From: Thalassoroseus pseudoceratinae
GTDB taxonomy: Bacteria; Planctomycetota; Planctomycetia; Planctomycetales; Planctomycetaceae
Direction: 5' to 3'
DNA: 64,000 nt
Assembly: GCF_011634775.1 (NCBI RefSeq)
Contig: NZ_JAALXT010000004.1
Location: 558,001 to 622,000 of the forward strand
Shown here: positions 19,402 to 27,464 of the stretch, one piece after another
Numbering within the stretch: the stretch's first letter is position 1
Layout: each line of letters begins with the position of its first letter
Notes under the pieces: model-generated
Told to the model about the DNA's origin: nothing
The model's database searches: none
Seen by the model: the letters and a program-made list of their open reading frames with translations, nothing else
Made by a program: the position numbers and the translations under genes

Positions 19402-20343
19402 ATGACTTTCGTTGGAAAAATTCTGGTCGTTGTGCAAATGATTCTCAGCGTTTGCTTTATGGCATTCGCGGGAGCCGTGTACAGCTTCCAAGAAGATTGG
19501 CAAACCGCCTACAACAGTTCTCAGGATGAAGTCACGAAGCTCAGCGGCCAACTCAGTGAGGCCAACGAGAAAATCCGACTGATGGAAGCCGACGAGGCAG
19601 CAGACGAGGTCATTGAAACCAACCTGACCGAATACCTGCAACAAGGCCGCTTCGATGAACTCACCAGCCACATCGCCACTCCGGGCGTGAAGGCCCAACT
19701 GAAGCAGTTGGCCAACAACCTGGCGGATGCCCAAGCGCAACTGCAACGACTTGACATGGATTTGACGAATACCAAAGTCGAGCTGGAACGTCAAAAAGAG
19801 GAAACCAATCGGCTGCAAGTCCTCTCCGACCTCAACCAACAAGAAGCCAAACAACGGGCGGTTGAGGCGAAAGAATACAAAGACATCAACGCCAAGTTGA
19901 ACGAAGAATTGAATCAAGCAGTCGTGAAGATGCAGGACTTGCGAGATCAAATCTTCAGCAAAGAAACCCAACTCGAGCAAGTGGCCGCGAAGCAAACCAA
20001 ATTGCTCGACGAAATGGCGAACTACGTTCAAGCCGTCAACCAAGCTGGCATTGATATCGATGAATTCGTTGCCGCTTCCGAACCCCCGCCGGCTGTGAGT
20101 GGTAAAGTGGTTCGCACTCGGAAATCCGATGGCGGAGTCGTGTTGGTGGAAATCACCATCGGTAGTGACGACGGCATCGCCAAAGGTCACGTGATGGATG
20201 TTTACAACACCGACGGACGCGGAAAATACCTTGGTCAAATTCAAATTCTGTATACCACGCCGGACGCCGCCGTTGGCCGCGTGATTGACGAAGTCCGCAA
20301 CGGCAGAATTCGGGAGAACGACGATGTCACCACGAAGCTCTAA
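19402..20343 (+). CDS. Membrane-anchored coiled-coil protein with FlgT-C-like C-terminal domain
   Basis: A 313-residue protein. The ATG at 19402 is chosen because AAGGAG lies 7 nt upstream. The N-terminus has one TM helix (residues ~4-26, KILVVVQMILSVCFMAF). Residues ~35-215 form a coiled coil. The C-terminal ~80 residues (SGKVVRTRKSDGGVVLVEIT, then IGSDDGIAKGHVMDVY, then LGQIQILYTTPDAAVGRVID and ENDDVTTKL) follow the beta-barrel pattern of FlgT C-terminal-like domains. Those domains use 'V..I..G...G...G....V....G.I.V.......G.I......GD.V'. The frame ends inside the start of the 46-residue gene at 20324. Role unknown. An envelope scaffold is likely. Confidence 0.83.
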   Translation: MTFVGKILVVVQMILSVCFMAFAGAVYSFQEDWQTAYNSSQDEVTKLSGQLSEANEKIRLMEADEAADEVIETNLTEYLQQGRFDELTSHIATPGVKAQLKQLANNLADAQAQLQRLDMDLTNTKVELERQKEETNRLQVLSDLNQQEAKQRAVEAKEYKDINAKLNEELNQAVVKMQDLRDQIFSKETQLEQVAAKQTKLLDEMANYVQAVNQAGIDIDEFVAASEPPPAVSGKVVRTRKSDGGVVLVEITIGSDDGIAKGHVMDVYNTDGRGKYLGQIQILYTTPDAAVGRVIDEVRNGRIRENDDVTTKL

Positions 20344-20464
20344 TGAGCCACCATCCCTGGGAATTTACACCGGCCTGATGCTCGTGGCGTTCCTTTCGCT
20401 CGTTCTTGGCTGCGTGATGCTCGTTCTGCAACTCGGTCAGTACAACTGGACCGCCGCGAATTAG
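20324..20464 (+). CDS. 46-residue membrane protein overlapping the upstream gene
   Basis: A short frame, MSPRSSNEPPSLGIYTGLML onward, starts at ATG 20324 in another frame from the 3' end of the 19402 gene (20-bp overlap). GGGAG lies 7 nt upstream. Residues ~14-37 form one hydrophobic helix (VAFLSLVLGCVMLVL). It ends at a TAG only 18 bp before a strong terminator. Overlap, ribosome site and terminator spacing favour a real translationally coupled gene over chance. Function unknown. Confidence 0.72.
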   Translation: MSPRSSNEPPSLGIYTGLMLVAFLSLVLGCVMLVLQLGQYNWTAAN

Positions 20465-20482
20465 CCCCATCATTGAATACTC

Positions 20483-20515
20483 AAAAAGCCCGCCAATTTC
20501 CTTGGCGGGCTTTTT
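20483..20515. terminator. Strong bidirectional intrinsic terminator
   Basis: A perfect 14-bp stem (AAAAAGCCCGCCAA / TTGGCGGGCTTTTT) with a 5-nt loop. Poly-A on the left and poly-T on the right let it terminate the plus-strand cassette ending at 20464 and the minus-strand SDR gene ending at 20565. Confidence 0.9.
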
Positions 20516-20564
20516 CTGGCTTCGTTCTGTTGTCGGGATATCGATTCCAGGATCGCAGAATGGT

Positions 20565-21434
20565 CTAGAACGGTGTCTGACCACCGGTTGCGCCGTAAAC
20601 CTCTCCAGTCACGTAACTGGCGTCTGGCGATGCAAGCCACACGAAGAGCGGAGCCAACTCGGCTGGTTGGGCTGGCCGCCCGAACAACGTTTGCTGACCG
20701 AAATTCTCGACTTGTTCCTTCGGCATTGTCGAGGGAATCAAAGGCGTCCAAACCGGCCCTGGTGCGACCGCGTTCACGCGAATCCCTTTCGAGATTGCTA
20801 GTTTCGCAGCCGCTTTGGTGAATCCGATCAACGCGGATTTGCTCGACGCGTAAGGCAGCAGCATCCCAGACGGGTCGTAACCTTGAATCGAGACGGTATT
20901 GACAATGCTCCCACCGGGTTGCAAGTGCGACAACGCCGCTTTGCATAGGTAGAACGGCGCGTACAAGTTCGTGCGAATGATGTCGTCGAAGACTTCAGAT
21001 GAGAACTCCTCGATTGAGTCGCGTGTCTGCTGGTAGGCTGCATTGTTGATGAGCACATCCAAGCCACCCAGCTCATCGACTGTCTTCTGAATGACCTGTT
21101 GACAGTGTTTCTCGTCTTTGAGATCGCCAGGAATCAAGACTGCCTTGCGGCCGGTGGCTTCGACAAGTGATTTCGTCGTCTCAGCATCTTTGGTTTCGCT
21201 GAGGTAGGCGATTGCAACGTCCGCCCCCTCTTTCGCAAATGCGATGGCCGTTGCTCGTCCGATTCCGCTGTCCCCCCCAGTGACCAGTGTGCGGTAGCCC
21301 GAAAGCTTGCCACTGCCCTGATAAGATTCCTCGCCATGTGCGGCCGGCGGATTCATCTTTTCATCGGTGCCTGGCACCTCTTGAGGCTTTTGCGGAAACG
21401 GAGGTTGTGGATACAGTGTCCGTGGATCCTTCAT
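20565..21434 (-). CDS. SDR family oxidoreductase (general-stress-type)
   Basis: A 289-residue classical short-chain dehydrogenase. It has an N-terminal ~45-residue extension typical of the YhdF/YghA general-stress branch (KDPRTLYPQPPFPQKPQEVPG). The cofactor motif TGGDSGIG is at 52-59, NNAA at 130-133, and the catalytic S182, Y195 and K199 lie in YASSK. AAAGGAA lies 8 nt before the ATG. The reaction is NAD(P)-dependent oxidation/reduction of an alcohol/carbonyl. The substrate is unknown. It stands alone on its strand and ends at the terminator 20483-20515. Confidence 0.93.
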   Translation of the reverse strand: MKDPRTLYPQPPFPQKPQEVPGTDEKMNPPAAHGEESYQGSGKLSGYRTLVTGGDSGIGRATAIAFAKEGADVAIAYLSETKDAETTKSLVEATGRKAVLIPGDLKDEKHCQQVIQKTVDELGGLDVLINNAAYQQTRDSIEEFSSEVFDDIIRTNLYAPFYLCKAALSHLQPGGSIVNTVSIQGYDPSGMLLPYASSKSALIGFTKAAAKLAISKGIRVNAVAPGPVWTPLIPSTMPKEQVENFGQQTLFGRPAQPAELAPLFVWLASPDASYVTGEVYGATGGQTPF

Positions 21435-21706
21435 TGGCTGTTCCTTTCAAGTGAATTTCGCTCACTTGCGAATTATAGAAGCGGCCTGACACAAGACGAT
21501 TCGTGCGAAGCCCCATTCTGCGGTGGGTTATCTCCCCGGGCGGCATCTGAGCGGAACCGCAAGTTGTGTGCCCGATTCATCGTCACCGTCTTCGCGGAAA
21601 GCGAATTTCCTGATTGGCACAATCGTCGCAAACCTCATATGATGAGGGCGAACTGATACGCTCGAATCCATGCCCTTTCGCATTCTGTCTGTTCCTGTCT
21701 GGTGCT

Positions 21707-24256
21707 ATGACTTCACCTCGCCGTCGGCTTCCATTCGTCGATTTACTTGCCGTGCAGACAGTCCGACGGTTGGAAAACGAAACGCCGAAGTATTACCCCG
21801 ATATCGATTTGCGTCTGTCTGACGAATCGAAGCGGGGCGGCGACGGTCATCTCACAGAACCGGAAGGCGTGCTCGCCGACCGTGCGGGTGAGATTCTCCA
21901 AACTCGCTATGGATTCCAAACCGGTTGGGTCGGCGAACTCGTCGGCTGGTTGAAAGTCTCACGGGTGTTGGGATGCATCCTGGCATTTGCGTTGGCGTTC
22001 AGTGCCGCCGAGCCTTGGCTGAGCGATGGCGAAGTGGTGAATGTCGAATGGATTTTCGGCTTCCTTATCACGCTGGTGCTGTCGATGGCGATTGCCACAC
22101 TGCTGATGGTGACGGCCATTTTTTCTCGACGCGGTACTCAATCCGAAGCGGGACTCGCCACGCGGTCGCTTTCGAAGTTGCTTGTCGTGCATTGGGTCAT
22201 GTCGTTTTTGATCCGCCAAGTGCTTCCGTGGGTGCAGCGACGCATCCTCAAACGCGAGAAGGACCGCACACCGGAGCAAGTTCAGCAGACAGAAACCCTC
22301 TCGAAAGCCGCCCTGGAAACCCTGAGCCAGCAGTCCCGGCGATTCGCCTTGGAGACAGCCGCGACGAGCAACTTGATCTGGTTGCTGATCAGCCTCGGAA
22401 TTTTTGTCTCGCTCGGCAAAATGGGGCTGTTCCGCGAATACAATTTCCGATGGCGAGCTACAATTGTTTCCAGTGAGTTCATGTTGGAGTCAACGCGAGC
22501 GTTGTCGCAACCGATTCAATCTTGGCCGATGGTGATGGTGCCGGACGCGGCTGATGTTCATTGGCTGACGACTGGCGAAATTCCCGCCCCGCCCGATGAA
22601 AAACTCAGCGAAACGGAAATTGCGGAACAATCGCAAGCCGCCCGACAAGCCTGGGGACGATTGTTCCTGGCGTTTGTGCTGTATTACGGTGTCTTGCCCC
22701 GTTTTCTGCTGACGTTGATCTCGTTTGCCCTCGCACGACGTGGTTGGCGGGAACTCGTTCCGAAAACGAACGAACCGTACTTCCGGCAAATTCTCGATTG
22801 GATCGAAAGTCCTCCATTCCGCACGGAAGAACATCCATCACCGCAACCACCAACGCCAGTCACTGTTGTCTCCCCTGCTCCAGTTTCGGCACCAACCGTC
22901 GACGATTCCCCCGCTGATGCAGACATCGAGACCGAACCACCACTGGGAAACAACGTGGCCGTCTTTGGATTCGACTTGGATTCGCCGAAGAACGGCTGGG
23001 AGACCGCTCTGCCGTTGCGATTGCTTGGTCAGCCGTTGGATCTTGGAAGCGGTGCTACCCGCGATTCCCGCAAACGAATTCTGAACACACTCGCCGAACA
23101 GCAAACGGAGATCGGGAGCGTCGTGTTGGTCTCGAACTTGACCGACAATCCCGATGGATTGTTCGAAGACTTCGCTCGTAAGGTCGTCGATGCCCTCGAT
23201 CATCGCACGAGCAAAACGATGCTACTCGCGGGAGGCGAGCGTTTGCGACAACGGTTCACTGGCGATGCGTCGAAGATTTCCGCCCGTGTCGAATTGTGGA
23301 CGCAACGAGCGGTTCAATCGGGTTTTGAAGAGAGCGGGATACTGGAATACGATTTTGAGAATGCGACCGCGACGGCACGCTCGGCGTTGGAAGATCGGTT
23401 ATCCAGACTCGCGGAACTTCGCAATGGAAATGGCTCAGCGAGTGCCTCGGTTCAATCAGCCGGACATATCCGCAAAGCGACCGCGTTGATCTCCGGTTAC
23501 GCAAGCCGAGACACCGCGCAAAAAACGGAAGACGAACTGCGAAGCGATGCCATTCGTTTGCACGACGAACTCCGCGGGTTGTACCAGAAACAAGCGAGTC
23601 AACTCGAGAACGCGTTTCGGAATGTGTCGATCGATACCAATCGATTGCAAGCCGCCGTTCAGAAAACAACCGGAGCCGTCGGCGGGCAATTCGAGAAACT
23701 CGAACACCTCAGCCGCATGAGCGAAACAATTGGCCGATACACGCAACGACTTAGCGGCAAATGGGCCGTGGCGGGTGGGGTGTTGTGCGGTGTTGGCAGC
23801 GGAGCACTTACCATGATGGCTTCCCCCGCGCTGATCCCTGCCATTGTTCCGGCGGCCATGATCGGGGCGAAAGCGGGAATGCTGGGTGGAGTGGTCTCGG
23901 CTCACGCTCCACATTTGGCCGCCAAGTTCGGCTGGTCGGGCGACGACGCCGCGACAGAAACTCCGATCGAAACCGAAACGGAATCAGCAATCCCAGCATT
24001 CACACTCGACGACTTGGTTCGGCCGAACGCATTGTGGGCGTTGATCCTCGAATTCCAAGGCACGGCGGAAGAACAGATTGCCCGGATGTTGGAGCAAATT
24101 CTCGATCCGCTGTCCGACGATCCGTTGACGACCTCCGAACAGACCCATGCCTGGTTGGAAGAACTCGCCCGGCGGACGGAAACCATCGTTGCCGAATCGA
24201 CGGTCGCAAGCGATAATCATGCCAGTCCGGCGGTTGGAAACTCTGGGCAGTCGTAA
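21707..24256 (+). CDS. DUF2868 multi-pass membrane protein
   Basis: About 849 residues from the ATG at 21707 (a longer frame from 21614 has no family support). This is DUF2868, a protein nearly always encoded next to a DUF3482 GTPase, as here. The N-terminus is helical. Membrane helices follow at ~85-110 (VLGCILAFALAFSAAEPWL), ~120-145, ~225-250 (LIWLLISLGIFVSLGKMGL) and ~330-355. A large cytoplasmic domain (~430-700) comes next. A Gly/Ala-rich hydrophobic segment lies near ~715-760 (GGVLCGVGSGALTMMASPAL). The next gene starts 78 bp downstream on the same strand. The role of the pair is not established. It may be a membrane-associated GTPase module. Confidence 0.85.
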   Translation: MTSPRRRLPFVDLLAVQTVRRLENETPKYYPDIDLRLSDESKRGGDGHLTEPEGVLADRAGEILQTRYGFQTGWVGELVGWLKVSRVLGCILAFALAFSAAEPWLSDGEVVNVEWIFGFLITLVLSMAIATLLMVTAIFSRRGTQSEAGLATRSLSKLLVVHWVMSFLIRQVLPWVQRRILKREKDRTPEQVQQTETLSKAALETLSQQSRRFALETAATSNLIWLLISLGIFVSLGKMGLFREYNFRWRATIVSSEFMLESTRALSQPIQSWPMVMVPDAADVHWLTTGEIPAPPDEKLSETEIAEQSQAARQAWGRLFLAFVLYYGVLPRFLLTLISFALARRGWRELVPKTNEPYFRQILDWIESPPFRTEEHPSPQPPTPVTVVSPAPVSAPTVDDSPADADIETEPPLGNNVAVFGFDLDSPKNGWETALPLRLLGQPLDLGSGATRDSRKRILNTLAEQQTEIGSVVLVSNLTDNPDGLFEDFARKVVDALDHRTSKTMLLAGGERLRQRFTGDASKISARVELWTQRAVQSGFEESGILEYDFENATATARSALEDRLSRLAELRNGNGSASASVQSAGHIRKATALISGYASRDTAQKTEDELRSDAIRLHDELRGLYQKQASQLENAFRNVSIDTNRLQAAVQKTTGAVGGQFEKLEHLSRMSETIGRYTQRLSGKWAVAGGVLCGVGSGALTMMASPALIPAIVPAAMIGAKAGMLGGVVSAHAPHLAAKFGWSGDDAATETPIETETESAIPAFTLDDLVRPNALWALILEFQGTAEEQIARMLEQILDPLSDDPLTTSEQTHAWLEELARRTETIVAESTVASDNHASPAVGNSGQS

Positions 24257-24334
24257 ATTGCACTCTTCAACCCGCCGTGATTTCCAACAATCGTCTATTT
24301 ACCATTCGTGTCGTTTGAAACGAAATGATCGGAA

Positions 24335-25840
24335 ATGAGCACCGGTTCGGCTTCCCACCATTCCACGCCGGGCAATCTCGATACCCTTCTGCACGGCTAT
24401 AGCTTTGCGGATTTGGAGCAGATCAACGAAGATCCGATTGTTGTGACGGTCGCCGGTCACGCGAACCATGGGAAGACGTCGATCATACGGACGTTCACAC
24501 GGGATCGCAAATTCGGTGAAGTGCGGGACGAACCCGGTGTCACTCAGGAGGTTGGTTTCACAAGGTTCATCTTGCAAGGCAAGACCTATCTGAAGCTTTA
24601 CGACACACCCGGCTTCCAATATTCCAGCCTAGCGATCGAAGAATGCGGTGAACTCGCGCAGATCGAGGACTTCGAGCGATTCTTTCAGGACGACCGATAC
24701 CGCCACGACCGGTTGGCTCTCGAACAGGCAAGGAAGAGCCATATCATTTTGTATGTGATCGATGTCAGTCAACCGCCGAGCGAACGACTCCGCGACGACT
24801 TCCACATCCTCTCGAAATGCTTGGTCCCGGTGTTGCCATTGTTCAATTTTGTGGGGAGCGAACGGGAAAACCACGAGCAAGATTGGAAAACCACACTCCG
24901 ACGGTTCAATTATCACGAGTTCACCCGCTACGACGCTCACCACTACAGCCCTGCACACGAGCAGCAACTCTACAAGCGGATGATCGAGAAACTCGACGAC
25001 GATCCGCTTCATCGCAAGTTTCTTCAATGGCGATCCGAGGATAGCCGTCGTCGCAATGAGGAAATGGCCAAGCACGCTCGACGAGCAATTGCGGAAATGC
25101 TCCTCGATTGCGTTTCCTATCGGGAGAGCGCGACGAGTGTCACCAAAGAAACACGCAAAGACGTGGAAGCGATTGTTGTCGACAAATTCCGCAAGCAAAT
25201 TCAGGATCGGGAATTTCAAGCCTTCCAACGGATTCTAGAGATCTACGACATCGAACCCACCCGTTTACACAACCAAGGCGATGCCGGTCGAGCCGCCCCG
25301 CTGTGGACTCGGGAAGTCTTCAGCAAAGACTCACTCCGCGTGTTCGGCAAAGGTGTCGGTGGTGGCGTGATTGGGGGAGCAACAACTGGCGGGACGATTG
25401 ATGCATTCGTTGGCGGCGCGTCTTTCGGAACCGGTGCGGTCATCGGCGGATTGATCGGCGGGTTGGCGGGCTTTTTCGGAACCGCCATCGACAAACGGCA
25501 ATACGACGAGGAAACCGGCACGGTGGTCATCCAAGCCGATCGGGATATGTGGCAAATGCTGACGGGTCGGGCGGCGGCGTTGCTCAAAGACGTTCAACAC
25601 TGCGGAGCCGCCAGCGATGCGGAGTTTGAAGTCACCACTAAACCACCCCACTTCTCAAAAAAACAACTCAACGACCTCAATCAAATAATGTCGGAGATCG
25701 CCACTCAGCCACGGTTCACAGATAGCCAACTTGGTCGCATCATCGCCCGTCCGCTTGCCCCACGATTGGAGGCTCAACGAACGGAATTCCTCACCAAAAT
25801 TGAACAATGGCTTCGGGGGAATCTCGAGTCTTCCTTCTGA
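24335..25840 (+). CDS. DUF3482 membrane-associated GTPase
   Basis: A 501-residue Ras-like P-loop GTPase of the DUF3482 type. G1 is GHANHGKTS at 41-49. A switch-like DEPGVTQEV follows, and G3 is DTPGF at 90-94. The usual G4 NKxD is replaced by NFVGS at ~170, which is the pattern I recall for this family. Residues ~310-420 hold a Gly-rich zipper-like membrane region (GVGGGVIGGATTGGTID and GAVIGGLIGGLAGFFG), as in pore-like or dynamin-like proteins. The tail binds the partner in the model. It follows DUF2868 as usual. Likely a GTPase acting on, or with, the membrane protein. No direct biochemistry can be claimed. Confidence 0.9.
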   Translation: MSTGSASHHSTPGNLDTLLHGYSFADLEQINEDPIVVTVAGHANHGKTSIIRTFTRDRKFGEVRDEPGVTQEVGFTRFILQGKTYLKLYDTPGFQYSSLAIEECGELAQIEDFERFFQDDRYRHDRLALEQARKSHIILYVIDVSQPPSERLRDDFHILSKCLVPVLPLFNFVGSERENHEQDWKTTLRRFNYHEFTRYDAHHYSPAHEQQLYKRMIEKLDDDPLHRKFLQWRSEDSRRRNEEMAKHARRAIAEMLLDCVSYRESATSVTKETRKDVEAIVVDKFRKQIQDREFQAFQRILEIYDIEPTRLHNQGDAGRAAPLWTREVFSKDSLRVFGKGVGGGVIGGATTGGTIDAFVGGASFGTGAVIGGLIGGLAGFFGTAIDKRQYDEETGTVVIQADRDMWQMLTGRAAALLKDVQHCGAASDAEFEVTTKPPHFSKKQLNDLNQIMSEIATQPRFTDSQLGRIIARPLAPRLEAQRTEFLTKIEQWLRGNLESSF

Positions 25841-25901
25841 TCTCCCGTCATGTTGATTGCCGGCTTCTCCCTTCACTTTTCATTCGAATCGACGGTTTTT
25901 C

Positions 25902-27335
25902 ATGGTTCAGCGTCTTCAGGGTTTGATCGTCGTTCTGGCTTTCTCGCAGGGAATCTGTTTTGCCCAGCGGTCCGAGTTGCCCAAAGCGATCGAAAAACGT
26001 GCCGATACCGATTGGCAAACGGCCCGACAAATCTGGCAATGGGCGGAACCGGGGTATCAGGAGCGGAAGTCTTCCGCGTTGTTGGCGGAGCAATTGGAAC
26101 AAGCTGGACTGAAAGTCACTCGAGGCGTTGCGAATATCCCGACCGCCTTCACCGCAGAATACGGTTCCGGCAAACCGGTGATTGGGATTCTCGGCGAGTA
26201 CGATGCCCTGCCCGGTCTGACGCAAAACGCAGTTCCGTATCGGGAGCCGAACCCCAAGGTCACGTACGGACACGGTTGCGGTCATCACCTGTTCGGTGTG
26301 GCATCCGCGGCGGCGACGATCGCTATTGCGGAACAAATCAAAGCCGGTGAGTTGCAAGGAACCGTGCGGTTCTATGGATGCCCGGCGGAAGAAGGCGGGA
26401 GTGCGAAAGTCTTCATGGTCCGCGAGGGATTGTTCAAGGATTGCGATGCCGTCCTGCATTGGCATCCCAGTTCGCAAAACTCCGCGGGGGACCGGTCATC
26501 GTTGGCACGAATGGCCGTGAAGTTTCAATTCATCGGACGCAGTGCCCATGCGGCGGGGGCTCCCGAACATGGTCGTTCGGCTCTCGATGCAGTTGAACTC
26601 ACCAACTTCGCCGCTCAACTTCTGCGAGAACACACGCCGGACTTCACCCGCATTCATCACGTCATCACAGCAGGCGGCGGAGCACCGAACGTGGTCCCAG
26701 ACTTCGCCGAAGTCTACTACTACATTCGACACCCCGAAGGCGAAGTCGTGCGGGGTTTGTACGAACGCTTGGTGAAATGTGCCCAAGCCGGCGCCCTTGG
26801 CACGGAAACCGAATTGAAGATTCGCTTCGAAGGCGGCATTCGCGAGATCATGCCGAACAACACGTTGGCTCAGATTGCCAAGAAAAATCTCGAAGAACTC
26901 AACGATTTGAAATACACCGATGAGGAAATTCAATTCGCTCTGAAGTTGCAAGCGACGATGCCGCACGCAAAATCGCTCGATGAGATTCACCAAGTCAACG
27001 ACCGTAGCGGGACGATCGGAAAGGGATCAACGGACGTGGGTGATGTCTCCTGGGTCGTGCCGACCACGGGGTTTTCGACCGCGTGTTGGGTGCCGGGCAC
27101 ACCGGGACACTCTTGGCAAGCGGTCGCGTGTGGCGGAACCAAAATCGCAAAGAAAGGCATGGTGCTCGCCGCGAAAACCCTTGCGGTGACGGCATGGGAC
27201 TTGTTCGAAAGCCCCGACGTGCTCCGAGCCGCAAACAAGGAATTGAAACGTCGACTCGGTGACGGTGAGTATCAATCACTCATGCAACCCGGTCAGAAAC
27301 CACCACTGGATTACCGCAACCCCGCAAGCCGCTAA
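25902..27335 (+). CDS. Exported M20 metallopeptidase/amidohydrolase
   Basis: A 477-residue M20 peptidase of the AbgB-like type (amidohydrolases acting on p-aminobenzoyl-glutamate and related amides). The ATG at 25902 places a signal peptide (MVQRLQGLIVVLAFSQGICF, cleavage near A/Q) first. A weaker TTG at 25857 is rejected. Metal-site motifs are GEYDALPG at 98-105, YGHGCGHHL at 122-130 and EEGGSAKV, with WHPSS further on. The dimerisation/lid domain is SAHAAGAPEHGRSALDAVEL. Export is unusual for this family and suggests a periplasmic peptide or amide substrate. The gene runs in the same direction as the GTPase pair, 61 bp downstream, but a link is not clear. Confidence 0.93.
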   Translation: MVQRLQGLIVVLAFSQGICFAQRSELPKAIEKRADTDWQTARQIWQWAEPGYQERKSSALLAEQLEQAGLKVTRGVANIPTAFTAEYGSGKPVIGILGEYDALPGLTQNAVPYREPNPKVTYGHGCGHHLFGVASAAATIAIAEQIKAGELQGTVRFYGCPAEEGGSAKVFMVREGLFKDCDAVLHWHPSSQNSAGDRSSLARMAVKFQFIGRSAHAAGAPEHGRSALDAVELTNFAAQLLREHTPDFTRIHHVITAGGGAPNVVPDFAEVYYYIRHPEGEVVRGLYERLVKCAQAGALGTETELKIRFEGGIREIMPNNTLAQIAKKNLEELNDLKYTDEEIQFALKLQATMPHAKSLDEIHQVNDRSGTIGKGSTDVGDVSWVVPTTGFSTACWVPGTPGHSWQAVACGGTKIAKKGMVLAAKTLAVTAWDLFESPDVLRAANKELKRRLGDGEYQSLMQPGQKPPLDYRNPASR

Positions 27336-27353
27336 ACCCGAATCATTGGGTGG

Positions 27354-27429
27354 CATGCCCATGGCTTTGCATGGGCATGATTCGACGTTCGTAACTGAAA
27401 TCTCATGCCCACCCAAAGCTGTGGGCATG
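27354..27429. repeat. Paired palindromic repeat upstream of recG
   Basis: Two perfect hairpins lie in tandem. The first is CATGCCCATG (27354-27363), loop GCTTTG, then CATGGGCATG (27370-27379). The second is CATGCCCAC (27404-27412), loop CCAAAGCT, then GTGGGCATG (27421-27429). The outer arms GTGGCATGCCCA and TGGGCATGCCAC are complementary too, so the whole can fold as one large structure. This resembles a dispersed REP-like element. It lies between the M20 gene and recG. Confidence 0.8.
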
Positions 27430-27464
27430 CCACACTTTGCCGATTTTGTGCGGCTCATGTTGTC

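Noticed and set aside
19351-20244. 297-residue minus-strand frame antisense to the coiled-coil gene at 19402
   Set aside because: It is a His/Phe/Leu-rich shadow of the Gln/Glu/Lys-rich coiled coil on the other strand. The plus-strand gene has an AAGGAG site and a TM helix; this frame has neither.
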